NCBI GenBank assembly: GCA_019239785.1 | Contig: JAFAZM010000236.1 | Span: 1 to 8,801, forward strand | Length of the DNA stretch: 8,801 nucleotides | Source: Sphingomonadaceae bacterium | Lineage (GTDB): Bacteria > Pseudomonadota > Alphaproteobacteria > Sphingomonadales > Sphingomonadaceae | Direction: 5' to 3' | Shown: piece after piece, positions 1 to 6,139 of the stretch | Layout: every line of letters starts with the position of its first letter | Position numbering within the stretch: position 1 is the stretch's first letter | The notes under the pieces: generated by a model | What the model was told of the DNA's origin: nothing | Database searches by the model: none | Seen by the model: only the letters and a program-made list of their open reading frames with translations | Program-made: the position numbers and the translations under genes

Positions 1-635
1 TCGAGGTCGGCATCCCCTTCTCCGACCCGGTCGCCGACGGGCCCGTGATCCAGGCCGCCGCGGTGCGCGCGCTTGGCGCCGGCGTGCGGACCGCCGACTG
101 CTTCGCTTTGATCCGCGCCTTCCGGGAGCGGCATCCCGACGTTCCGATCGGCATCCTCACCTACGCCAATCTCGTCCTCGCGCGCGGCCGCGACGCCTTC
201 TATCGAGCCGCCGCCGAAGCCGGGGCGGACAGCGTGCTGGTCGCCGACGTGCCGGTCATGGAGGTCGCGCCTTATGCGGCTTCGGCGCGGGCGGCGGGGA
301 TCGCGCCGGTGCTGATCGCGGCGGCCAACACCCCGGCCGAGCGGCTCGCCCGGATCGCGGAGCTCGGCGAAGGCTATATCTATTGCGTCGCCCGCGCGGG
401 CGTCACCGGGGCCGACGAGAAGGTGCGCTTCGATCATGAAGCGATGCTCGATGCGCTGCGCCAGGCCGGGGCGCCGCCGCCGGTGTTCGGCTTCGGCATC
501 GCCAGGCCCGACCATGTCCGCGCCGCGCTCGATGCGGGCGCGGCGGGCGTGATCTCCGGCTCTGCAATCGTCGACCTGGTCGGGCGCGGCGAGCCGGTGC
601 GGCCCTTCGTCGAAGCGATGAAAGCCGCCACCTAG
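1..635 (+). CDS. trpA: Tryptophan synthase alpha subunit, 5'-truncated by the window edge
   Basis: The alpha subunit cleaves indole-3-glycerol phosphate to indole and glyceraldehyde 3-phosphate; indole passes to TrpB to make tryptophan in the cytoplasm. The reading frame runs from codon 3-5 to TAG at 633-635 (210 visible residues), so the true start lies upstream; by comparison with E. coli TrpA about 48 residues are missing. The first visible residues EVGIPFSDPVADGP hold the catalytic pair, equivalent to E. coli Glu49 (codon 3-5) and Asp60 (codon 36-38). Further TrpA signatures are YANLV, DSVLVADVPV, the RAGVTGA loop, GFGI and the phosphate-binding GSAIV near the C-terminus. The sequence ends EAMKAAT, like the E. 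coli protein. These signatures match the enterobacterial TrpA type better than the alphaproteobacterial type I recall (YYNPI, VDLPPEE). The downstream gene is a glycosyltransferase, not the accD I would expect after trpBA in alphaproteobacteria. Family assignment is secure; the odd lineage is an inference. Confidence 0.95.
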   Translation, partial: EVGIPFSDPVADGPVIQAAAVRALGAGVRTADCFALIRAFRERHPDVPIGILTYANLVLARGRDAFYRAAAEAGADSVLVADVPVMEVAPYAASARAAGIAPVLIAAANTPAERLARIAELGEGYIYCVARAGVTGADEKVRFDHEAMLDALRQAGAPPPVFGFGIARPDHVRAALDAGAAGVISGSAIVDLVGRGEPVRPFVEAMKAAT

Positions 636-734
636 AGCGATTTCTAGACGGATGGAATCGTCCGACGACTCGGAAATCGCGGCAAACAAAAACCTGGAGC
701 GGTCGATCTGATGCAATCAGATCGACCGCTCCAG
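632..734. repeat. Composite palindromic intergenic repeat abutting the trpA stop
   Basis: Two inverted-repeat modules lie side by side. The first pairs GCGATTTC (637-644) with GAAATCGC (673-680) and has a smaller GACG/CGTC pair inside (647-650 with 659-662). The second is a perfect 19-bp palindrome, 694-712 with 716-734, around a 3-nt centre (GCA). The two outer ends are near-inverted copies: CTAGAGC at 632-638 and GCTCCAG at 728-734. This is the build of the mosaic palindromic repeats scattered between alphaproteobacterial genes. The trpA stop codon TAG lies inside the left end. The long hairpin could stop or stabilise the trpA transcript, but no T-tract follows it, so a classic intrinsic terminator is unlikely. 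Confidence 0.75.
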
Positions 735-747
735 CCCCGCCGGCGCG

Positions 748-773
748 GGAACCCGCGCACGAAGCCCGTCGTT
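748..773 (+). promoter_or_regulatory. Candidate EcfG (general stress sigma factor) promoter
   Basis: GGAAC at 748-752 and CGTT at 770-773 are separated by exactly 17 nt. This matches the published consensus for alphaproteobacterial EcfG-type general stress promoters (GGAAC, 16-17 nt, CGTT). It sits 26 nt before the glycosyltransferase start codon, so transcription would begin near 780 and give a leader of about 20 nt holding the Shine-Dalgarno. It is the only such match I noticed in front of a gene here. The motif is seen directly; control by EcfG is an inference. Confidence 0.6.
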
Positions 774-785
774 TTCCTCCTGGCC

Positions 786-792
786 GGAGGAG
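786..792 (+). promoter_or_regulatory. Strong Shine-Dalgarno of the glycosyltransferase gene
   Basis: GGAGGAG lies 7 nt before the ATG at 800 and is a near-perfect anti-16S match, which fixes the start. It can also pair with TCCTCC at 775-780 across a 5-nt loop, which would hide it if transcription began upstream of 775. Confidence 0.8.
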
Positions 793-799
793 TATTTCC

Positions 800-1870
800 A
801 TGCGTATCGCGCAGATCGCGCCGCTCGCCGAGGCGGTTCCCCCGAAATTATATGGCGGCACCGAACGGGTCATCTGGTGGCTGACCGAGGCGCTGCTCGA
901 TCTCGGCCATGACGTGACCCTGTTCGCAAGCGGCGATTCGGTCACCTCCGCGCGGCTGGTGGCCTGTTCGGAAAAGGGCTTGCGGCTCGCCGGGATCAAC
1001 GACCACACCGCCAGCCTGATCGCGATGCTCGGCCGCGTCCTCGGCCTCGCCGACCAGTTCGACATCCTCCATTTCCATATCGATTTCCTGCACTTCCCGG
1101 CCTTCCGGCAGCTCGCCGGCCGCTGCCTGACCACCTTGCACGGGCGGCAGGACCTGCCCGATTTCTGGCCGGCCTATCACGCCTTCCCGGAGATGCGGCT
1201 CGTCTCGATCTCCGACGACCAGCGCCGCCCGATCGCAAGCGCCAATTTCGCGGGCACCGTCCATCACGGCCTGCCCGCCGACCTCATCCCCTATGGCGAG
1301 GGCGAAGGCGGCTATCTCGCCTTCATCGGCCGCATCTCGCCGGAGAAGCGTCCCGACCGGGCGATCGAGATCGCGCGCCGCTCGGGCATGAAGCTGAAGA
1401 TCGCCGCCAAGGTCGACCGTGCCGACGCCGATTATTTCGAGAAGATGAGGCCCCTGCTCGGCGACCCTTTGATCGAGTTCGTCGGCGAGATCGGCGATGC
1501 CGACAAGGGCGCCTTCCTCGGCGGCGCAAGCGCCCTGCTCTTCCCGATCGACTGGCCGGAGCCGTTCGGGCTGGTGATGATCGAGGCGATGGCCGCCGGC
1601 ACCCCGGTGATCGCCTGGCGCTGCGGCTCGACGCCGGAGGTGATCGAGCATGGCCGCAGCGGCTTCCTCGTCGACAGCGTCGACGAGGCGGTGGCGGCGG
1701 TGAAGGCGCTGCCAAGCCTGTCGCGCCCGCGGGTGCGCGTCGCCTTCGGCGAACGCTTCACCGCCGAGCGCATGGCCCGCGACTATCTGAAGCTCTATGA
1801 GCGCCTGCGCGCGGCCGAACGCCCGGCTTTGTTCGGAAAGCCCCGGGGGACCCTGGTCGCCGCGGAATGA
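800..1870 (+). CDS. Family 4 glycosyltransferase (GT-B fold)
   Basis: This 356-residue protein transfers a sugar from an activated donor to an unidentified acceptor, probably in the cytoplasm; no signal peptide or membrane segment is evident. The N-terminal Rossmann domain opens with MRIAQIAPLAE and carries the glycine-rich YGGTERV loop (residues 18-24) typical of GT4 enzymes. The C-terminal donor-binding domain starts near residue 172 with the AFIGRISPEKRPDRAI segment (174-189). It contains the retaining GT4 E-X7-E motif as E254-PFGLVMI-E262, followed by AMAAGTPVIA and GSTPEVI. The ATG at 800 is supported by a strong ribosome binding site. A candidate stress promoter lies just upstream, and the stop is 4 nt before the start of the debranching-enzyme gene, so the two are almost certainly co-transcribed. 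Family membership is clear, but donor and acceptor are unknown. An alpha-glucan or other oligosaccharide is suggested only by the neighbour. Confidence 0.9.
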   Translation: MRIAQIAPLAEAVPPKLYGGTERVIWWLTEALLDLGHDVTLFASGDSVTSARLVACSEKGLRLAGINDHTASLIAMLGRVLGLADQFDILHFHIDFLHFPAFRQLAGRCLTTLHGRQDLPDFWPAYHAFPEMRLVSISDDQRRPIASANFAGTVHHGLPADLIPYGEGEGGYLAFIGRISPEKRPDRAIEIARRSGMKLKIAAKVDRADADYFEKMRPLLGDPLIEFVGEIGDADKGAFLGGASALLFPIDWPEPFGLVMIEAMAAGTPVIAWRCGSTPEVIEHGRSGFLVDSVDEAVAAVKALPSLSRPRVRVAFGERFTAERMARDYLKLYERLRAAERPALFGKPRGTLVAAE

Positions 1871-1874
1871 CCGC

Positions 1875-4073
1875 ATGAACGAAGTCAGCCATCCGGGAAA
1901 CTGGGCCGGAGCGGAAACGCACGAGACGCCGGAAAGCTATCATATCGAGGCGACCAAGTCGCTCGTCGACCGGACGCTCCGCACGCTCAAGCATGACGAC
2001 ATGTTCGGCGTGTTCGACAAAATCGGCGACTGCATGGGCGGCGGCGATGCGCCGGACGGCCTCTACCACCAGGACACGCGTTTCCTCTCGCGCCTGTCGC
2101 TCCGGCTCGGCGGGATGGATCCTCTGCTGCTCGGCTCGGTGCTGCTCGACGACAATGGCGCGTTGGTCGTCGATCTCGCCAATGCCGATTTCCATGGACC
2201 GGACGGCAAGGTCTGGCTGCAGCGCGACACCATCCATGCCGGCCGGACCAAGTTCCTCTGCGGCACCACCTGCTATGAGCGGATCCGGCTGCGCCGCTTC
2301 GCGCCGGTCGGGCAGAAAATCCCGCTCGAGCTCAGCTTCGACGCCGATTTCGCCGATTTGTTCGAGGTGCGCGGAGATACCAGGAAAAGGCGCGGCACGC
2401 GCGCTGTGCGGGTGGTCGACGGACGGACAGTCCGCTTCACCTATGCCGGGCTCGATTCGATCACCCGCACGACCAGCCTCCATTTCGATCCGCCGCCCGA
2501 CCGGCTCGGCGAGCATCATGCGCGCTGGGACCTCGACCTCGACGCGTCCGAGAGCTTCAGCGTGGTCATCAAGACCAGCTGCGCGATGGCGGAGACCGGC
2601 GCGGAGCCGCCGCACATCCTCTCCGCCTACCGGCATGCGCGGCGGGTCCATCACGGACGGATCAAGGAGCGCACCACGATCGCGAGCGGCAACGAGCTGT
2701 TCAACGCGGTGACCGACCGCGCCGCCTCCGACATCGACATGCTGCTGACCGAGACCGAATACGGCCTTTATCCTTATGCCGGCATTCCCTGGTACAGCAC
2801 GATCTTCGGCCGCGACGGCCTGATCACCGCGCTGGAACTGCTCTGGGTCGCGCCCGAGATCGCCAAGGGCGTGCTGCACACGCTCGCAGCCACCCAGGCG
2901 ACGGAGACCGACGAAGCGGCCGACGCCGAGCCCGGCAAGATCGTCCACGAGATGCGCGGCGGCGAGATGGCGCGGCTGGGCGAGGTGCCCTTCCGCCGCT
3001 ATTACGGCTCGGTCGACGCGACGCCGCTCTTCGTCATGCTCGCCGGCGAATATCTGGCGCGTTCCGGCGACCTCGACACGATCCGCGCGATCTGGCCGAA
3101 CGTGAAGGCGGCGCTCGCCTGGATCGATTCCCATGGCGACATGGATGGCGACGGCTTCGTCGAATATGCGCGGATGACCGAGCGCGGCCTCGCCAACCAG
3201 GGCTGGAAGGACAGCTTCGATTCGATCTTCCACGCCGACGGCAGCGCCGCCGAGGGCCCGATCGCGCTCTGCGAGGTGCAGGCCTATGTCTATGCCGCGA
3301 AGCGCGCCGCCGCGCAGATGGCGCATGCGCTCGGCGAGGACGGGTCGGGCCATGCCGAGGCGGCCGAGGCGATCCGGGCGCAGTTCGAGGATCAGTTCTG
3401 GATCGAGGAATTGGGCTGCTACGCGCTGGCGCTGGACGGACGCAAGCAGCCCTGCCGGGTCCTCTCCTCCAATGCGGGCCATGCCCTGTTCGCCGGCATC
3501 GCCAGCCCGGAGCGGGCGGCGCGGCTGGCGAAATTGCTGACCGGCAAGCGCTTCTTCTCCGACTGGGGGGTGCGGACCATCGCCGCGGGCCAGGCGCGCT
3601 ACAATCCGATGTCCTATCATAACGGCTCGGTCTGGCCGCACGACAACGCCCTGATCGCGCTCGGCCTCGCCCGCTACGGCCACAAGGCGGAGGTGCTCGC
3701 CATCTTCCAGGGCCTGGTCGAGGCCGCGATCTACGACGAGTTCCGCCGGCTGCCGGAATTGTTCTGCGGTTTCACCCGGCGGCGCAAGCGCGGGCCGACT
3801 GCTTATCCGGTCGCCTGCTCGCCCCAGGCCTGGGCGGCGGCGGCGCCCTTCGCTTTGGTCGCGGCGGCGACCGGGATCGGGCTCGGCCATGACGACGGCA
3901 TCGTGCGGCTCGCCAATCCGGCGCTGCCTCCCTTCCTCGACGACCTCGCGCTGAGCGATGTGAGGGTGGCCGGCTCGCGGCTCGATCTCAGCCTGTCGCG
4001 CAGCAGCGGCGGCGACGTCACCACCGCGGTCGCGCGCCGCGAAGGCAAGGCCTCGCTGGTGATCGTGAAATAG
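1875..4073 (+). CDS. Amylo-alpha-1,6-glucosidase / glycogen-debranching-like glycoside hydrolase
   Basis: This 732-residue protein has the two-part build of bacterial glycogen-debranching-like enzymes. The N-terminal beta-rich domain (about residues 20-215) includes the family motif GLYHQDTRFLS (62-72). The C-terminal part is an (alpha/alpha)6-barrel (about 285-690) with the conserved blocks STIFGRDGLIT (D314), PGKIVHEMRGGE (E359 and E364), RYYGSVDATPLF, GWKDSFDS (D446 and D449), YNPMSYHNGSVWPHDN (576-591) and LPELFCGF. The acidic residues are candidate catalytic or substrate contacts; I cannot assign acid and base from sequence alone. No signal peptide is visible, so it is probably cytoplasmic. 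I chose the ATG at 1875 because it lies 4 nt after the upstream stop, consistent with translational coupling; earlier in-frame GTG codons would overlap the glycosyltransferase. The Shine-Dalgarno is weak. No other glycogen genes lie here, so the true substrate may be another alpha-linked glycan made by the adjacent GT4 enzyme. Confidence 0.88.
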   Translation: MNEVSHPGNWAGAETHETPESYHIEATKSLVDRTLRTLKHDDMFGVFDKIGDCMGGGDAPDGLYHQDTRFLSRLSLRLGGMDPLLLGSVLLDDNGALVVDLANADFHGPDGKVWLQRDTIHAGRTKFLCGTTCYERIRLRRFAPVGQKIPLELSFDADFADLFEVRGDTRKRRGTRAVRVVDGRTVRFTYAGLDSITRTTSLHFDPPPDRLGEHHARWDLDLDASESFSVVIKTSCAMAETGAEPPHILSAYRHARRVHHGRIKERTTIASGNELFNAVTDRAASDIDMLLTETEYGLYPYAGIPWYSTIFGRDGLITALELLWVAPEIAKGVLHTLAATQATETDEAADAEPGKIVHEMRGGEMARLGEVPFRRYYGSVDATPLFVMLAGEYLARSGDLDTIRAIWPNVKAALAWIDSHGDMDGDGFVEYARMTERGLANQGWKDSFDSIFHADGSAAEGPIALCEVQAYVYAAKRAAAQMAHALGEDGSGHAEAAEAIRAQFEDQFWIEELGCYALALDGRKQPCRVLSSNAGHALFAGIASPERAARLAKLLTGKRFFSDWGVRTIAAGQARYNPMSYHNGSVWPHDNALIALGLARYGHKAEVLAIFQGLVEAAIYDEFRRLPELFCGFTRRRKRGPTAYPVACSPQAWAAAAPFALVAAATGIGLGHDDGIVRLANPALPPFLDDLALSDVRVAGSRLDLSLSRSSGGDVTTAVARREGKASLVIVK

Positions 4074-4108
4074 ACTGCGAGTCCGGCTGCGCTTTCTCCA
4101 TAACCGCC

Positions 4109-4217
4109 CATCCTGAGTAGCCGCTGAGCGAAGCCGAAGCGGCGTATCGAAGGACCCACCACAGCCGAGCGGTCCTTCGATACGGGTCTTCGCCAGGCTC
4201 AGCCCCTACTCAGGATG
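4109..4217. repeat. 109-nt sphingomonad-type intergenic palindrome
   Basis: The outer arms CATCCTGAGTAG (4109-4120) and CTACTCAGGATG (4206-4217) are perfect inverted copies. The inner arms CGTATCGAAGGACC (4143-4156) and GGTCCTTCGATACG (4171-4184) are also perfect, around a 14-nt centre. The sequence between pairs partly (GCTGAGC and GAAG on the left, CTTC and GCTCAGC on the right). I recognise the CTTCGATACG / CTCAGGATG blocks as a very common intergenic repeat of sphingomonads. It fills most of the gap between the debranching gene and panB and could act as a bidirectional barrier to transcription, although no T-tract follows. Confidence 0.8.
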
Positions 4218-4262
4218 AGCGGAGGAGTTCAAACCCAGGCCCGCATGATGTAGACCCCGCCC

Positions 4263-5117
4263 ATGTCCACCTACACGATCGACACGGCGACGAGCCGCGC
4301 CACGCCTTCGCCGGCGCCCGGCAAGAGGCTGACCGCGCCCGCCTTGCTGGCGCGCAAGGGCAAGGAGCCGATCGTCGCGCTCACCGCCTATACGATGCGG
4401 ATGGCGCAATTGCTCGATCCGCATTGTGACCTGCTGCTGGTCGGCGATTCCCTCGGCCAGGTGATCTACGGCCTGCCCTCGACGATCCCGGTCAGCCTGG
4501 AGATGATGTGCGCGCACGGCGCCGCGGTGGTGCGCGGCTCCTGGCACGCGATGGTCGCGGTCGACATGCCGTTCGGCTCCTATGAGGAGAGCCCGCAGCA
4601 GGCGTTCCGCAGCGCCGCACGGGTGCTGAAGGAGACCGGCGCCGCAGCGGTCAAGCTCGAAGGCGGCGCGGCGATGGCGGAGACCGTGGCCTTCCTGGCG
4701 AAGCGCGGCATTCCGGTGATCGGCCATGTCGGCCTGACCCCGCAGGCGGTGAACGCCCTCGGCGGCTATCGCGCCCGGGGCCGCGACGAGGCCGAGGCGG
4801 AGAAGGTGCTCGCCGATGCCCGCGCCGTCGCCGAGGCCGGCTGCTTCGCCCTGGTGATCGAAGGCGTGCTGGAGGAGGTCGCCGCCGCCGCGACCAAGGC
4901 GGTCGCCTGCCCGACGATCGGGATCGGCGCCTCGGTCTCCTGCGACGGCCAGATCCTGGTCACCGAGGACATGATGGGCCTGTTCGAGCGCACGCCGCGC
5001 TTCGTGAAGAGGTTCGGCGACCTCGCCTCCGAGATCAAGACCGCCGCCGCCGCTTATGCCGAGGACGTCCGCAGCCGCGCCTTCCCCACCGAGGAGCAGA
5101 TCTACCGGGGGAAGTGA
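4263..5117 (+). CDS. panB: 3-methyl-2-oxobutanoate hydroxymethyltransferase (ketopantoate hydroxymethyltransferase)
   Basis: PanB transfers a hydroxymethyl group from 5,10-methylene-tetrahydrofolate to 2-oxoisovalerate, giving ketopantoate, the first committed step of pantothenate and CoA synthesis in the cytoplasm. The 284-residue protein carries the TIM-barrel signatures TAYT, LLVGDSLG, VDMPFGSY, VKLEGG, GHVGLTPQ and IGIGA. The magnesium ligands known from E. coli PanB (Asp45, Asp84, Glu114) correspond to D62, D101 and E133, and the catalytic Glu181 to E200. The N-terminus is about 17 residues longer than in E. coli and low in complexity (residues 7-20). The ATG at 4263 is the only plausible start, but no good Shine-Dalgarno lies directly before it; the nearest GGAGGAG ends 36 nt upstream. 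panC is not adjacent. The gene appears to be monocistronic, lying between the palindrome and the RNA-like region. Confidence 0.95.
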   Translation: MSTYTIDTATSRATPSPAPGKRLTAPALLARKGKEPIVALTAYTMRMAQLLDPHCDLLLVGDSLGQVIYGLPSTIPVSLEMMCAHGAAVVRGSWHAMVAVDMPFGSYEESPQQAFRSAARVLKETGAAAVKLEGGAAMAETVAFLAKRGIPVIGHVGLTPQAVNALGGYRARGRDEAEAEKVLADARAVAEAGCFALVIEGVLEEVAAAATKAVACPTIGIGASVSCDGQILVTEDMMGLFERTPRFVKRFGDLASEIKTAAAAYAEDVRSRAFPTEEQIYRGK

Positions 5118-5140
5118 AGGGGTCCGGCGTCCCGTAATGG

Positions 5141-5271
5141 AGCTTAGGCTGGAGGGATATCCAGCGACCCTTGAATGGCGATACCGCCTGCAGCCCGCCT
5201 TTGTAAGGACCCGTCTGGCAACGGACTCAGCGTCCGTTCATCGGGCCTTCCGTTTGCTGGACGCCAAAGCT
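5141..5271 (+). ncRNA. Candidate structured RNA of unknown family downstream of panB
   Basis: This stretch does not look coding, yet it folds into nested helices. AGCTTAGGC (5141-5149) pairs with GCCAAAGCT (5263-5271) with one A-A mismatch. TCCAGC (5160-5165) pairs with GCTGGA (5256-5261). AAGG-A-CCCG (5205-5213) pairs with CGGGCCTT (5242-5249), bulging one A. The tip is a perfect 7-bp hairpin, AACGGAC (5220-5226) with GTCCGTT (5232-5238), around TCAGC. A side hairpin GGCG-ATAC-CGCC spans 5177-5188. The helices are mutually compatible and give an irregular rod of about 130 nt. It could be a free-standing small RNA or part of a leader for the downstream operon. I do not recognise the family. 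The strand is assumed from the neighbours, and covariation is untested. Confidence 0.35.
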
Positions 5272-5288
5272 AAGGAGCGGTGGGGCGC

Positions 5289-5327
5289 GCGCCCGCCGTG
5301 CGCCGGCGGGCGCCACGCGACTGTTTT
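5289..5327 (+). terminator. GC-rich hairpin, possible terminator of the RNA-like region
   Basis: GCGCCCGCCG (5289-5298) pairs perfectly with CGGCGGGCGC (5304-5313) around a 5-nt loop. A run of only four T residues follows at 5324-5327, ten nt after the stem. The stem is very stable, but the T-tract is short and displaced, so this is a weak intrinsic terminator at best. It could instead be the 3' domain of the structured RNA, or an attenuator before the TPR gene. Confidence 0.35.
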
Positions 5328-5363
5328 CGAAGGACGGCTCTGAGGCGCGGTCCAGCTTTTTGT

Positions 5364-5370
5364 GGAGAGG
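5364..5370 (+). promoter_or_regulatory. Ribosome binding site deciding a TTG start
   Basis: GGAGAGG ends 4 nt before TTG at 5375. This spacing fits initiation at 5375 rather than at the in-frame TTG at 5360, which lies upstream of the site. Confidence 0.65.
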
Positions 5371-5374
5371 TGAA

Positions 5375-6139
5375 TTGGCGCTCAAGCCGGAAGAGGGCGA
5401 GACGTTCCTGCGGGAGGTGGACGAGGAGCTTCGCCGCGACCAGATGAACCGCTTCGTCAAGAAGTATGGTTGGCTGATCGGCGGCGCCTTCCTTCTCGTC
5501 ATGGCCGCGGTCGCCGCCTGGATCTGGTGGCAGAACCATCATCGCGAGGAGATCGCCAAGCAGGGCGAGACCCTGACCTCGGCGCTGGACAGCCTCGAGG
5601 CCGGCAACCGCAACGCCGCCGCGCCGAAGCTCGCCGAGCTCCAGAACGGCAGCGTGCCCGGCTACCGCGTCGCCGCACTCTTCGCCCAGGCGAACAGCCA
5701 GGTCGCCGCCGGCAGCATCCCGGCCGCGGTGGCGACCCTGCGCGGGATCGCCGGCAATGAGGAGTTCGACGAGGCCTATCGCCAGGCGGCCCTGGTCCGC
5801 CAGACCCAGCTCGAGTTCGACGGCCTGCCGCCGCAGCAGGTGGTGCAGAGGATGCGCCCGCTCGCCGGACCCGGCAGCGCCTGGCTCGGCTCGGCCGGCG
5901 AGATGCTCGGCATCGCCTATCTGAAAATGCACCGGCCCGAGCTTGCCGGACCGGTCTTCGCCGCGATCGCGCGCGACCACAATGTGCCGGATTCGATCCG
6001 ATCGAGAGCCGCGTCTATGGCGGGCTCATTGGGTATCAATGCCGTCGACGAGCCGGCCGCGCCGGCCGCCGGCGCGCCCGCGCAGCCGGCAGGCCCCGCC
6101 CAGCCGGCGCCGGCCGCAACAAGGGACAATGGACAATGA
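5375..6139 (+). CDS. YfgM-like membrane-anchored tetratricopeptide-repeat protein
   Basis: This 254-residue protein starts at TTG 5375, just after GGAGAGG; the N-terminus MALKPEEGETFLREVDEELRRDQ is typical of alphaproteobacterial relatives. A short cytoplasmic N-terminal segment is followed by one hydrophobic helix (about residues 32-52, GWLIGGAFLLVMAAVAAWIW) and a periplasmic helical domain (about 60-220) of TPR_21/YfgM type. E. coli YfgM associates with SecYEG and PpiD and is thought to help secreted proteins in the periplasm. The position directly before bamB and der matches the E. coli yfgM-bamB-der order, which supports the call. The C-terminal 30 residues are an Ala/Pro-rich low-complexity tail (PAQPAGPAQPAPAA). 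The TGA stop overlaps the bamB ATG (ATGA), so the two are translationally coupled. Function is inferred from synteny and architecture. Confidence 0.82.
   Translation: MALKPEEGETFLREVDEELRRDQMNRFVKKYGWLIGGAFLLVMAAVAAWIWWQNHHREEIAKQGETLTSALDSLEAGNRNAAAPKLAELQNGSVPGYRVAALFAQANSQVAAGSIPAAVATLRGIAGNEEFDEAYRQAALVRQTQLEFDGLPPQQVVQRMRPLAGPGSAWLGSAGEMLGIAYLKMHRPELAGPVFAAIARDHNVPDSIRSRAASMAGSLGINAVDEPAAPAAGAPAQPAGPAQPAPAATRDNGQ

Noticed and set aside
694..734. 19-bp perfect palindrome as a rho-independent terminator of trpA
   Set aside because: No T-tract follows on either strand, and its form fits an intergenic repeat family better.
1797..1874. Upstream in-frame GTG start for the debranching enzyme
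   Set aside because: It would add 26 residues translated from inside the glycosyltransferase gene; the ATG at 1875, just after the upstream stop, fits coupled translation.
1758..3890. 710-codon open frame on the minus strand opposite the debranching gene
   Set aside because: Its translation is rich in Arg, Gly, Ala and Asp with no recognisable domain, and it is antisense to a strongly conserved enzyme. Long antisense frames are expected in GC-rich genomes with this codon bias.
5137..5343. Possible 68-residue protein starting at ATG 5137 (MELRLEGYPATLEWRYR...)
   Set aside because: No Shine-Dalgarno, many A/T-ending codons unlike the neighbours (CTT, GGA, TAT, CCA, CGA, GTA, TCA), an Arg/Gly-rich end running through the GC hairpin, and overlap with nested helices. 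A structured RNA explains it better, though it is not excluded.
5332..5361. GGAC/GTCC hairpin followed by TTTTT just before the TPR gene, as an intrinsic terminator
   Set aside because: The stem is only 4 bp with a 14-nt loop, too weak to call, and the T-run lies immediately before the ribosome binding site.
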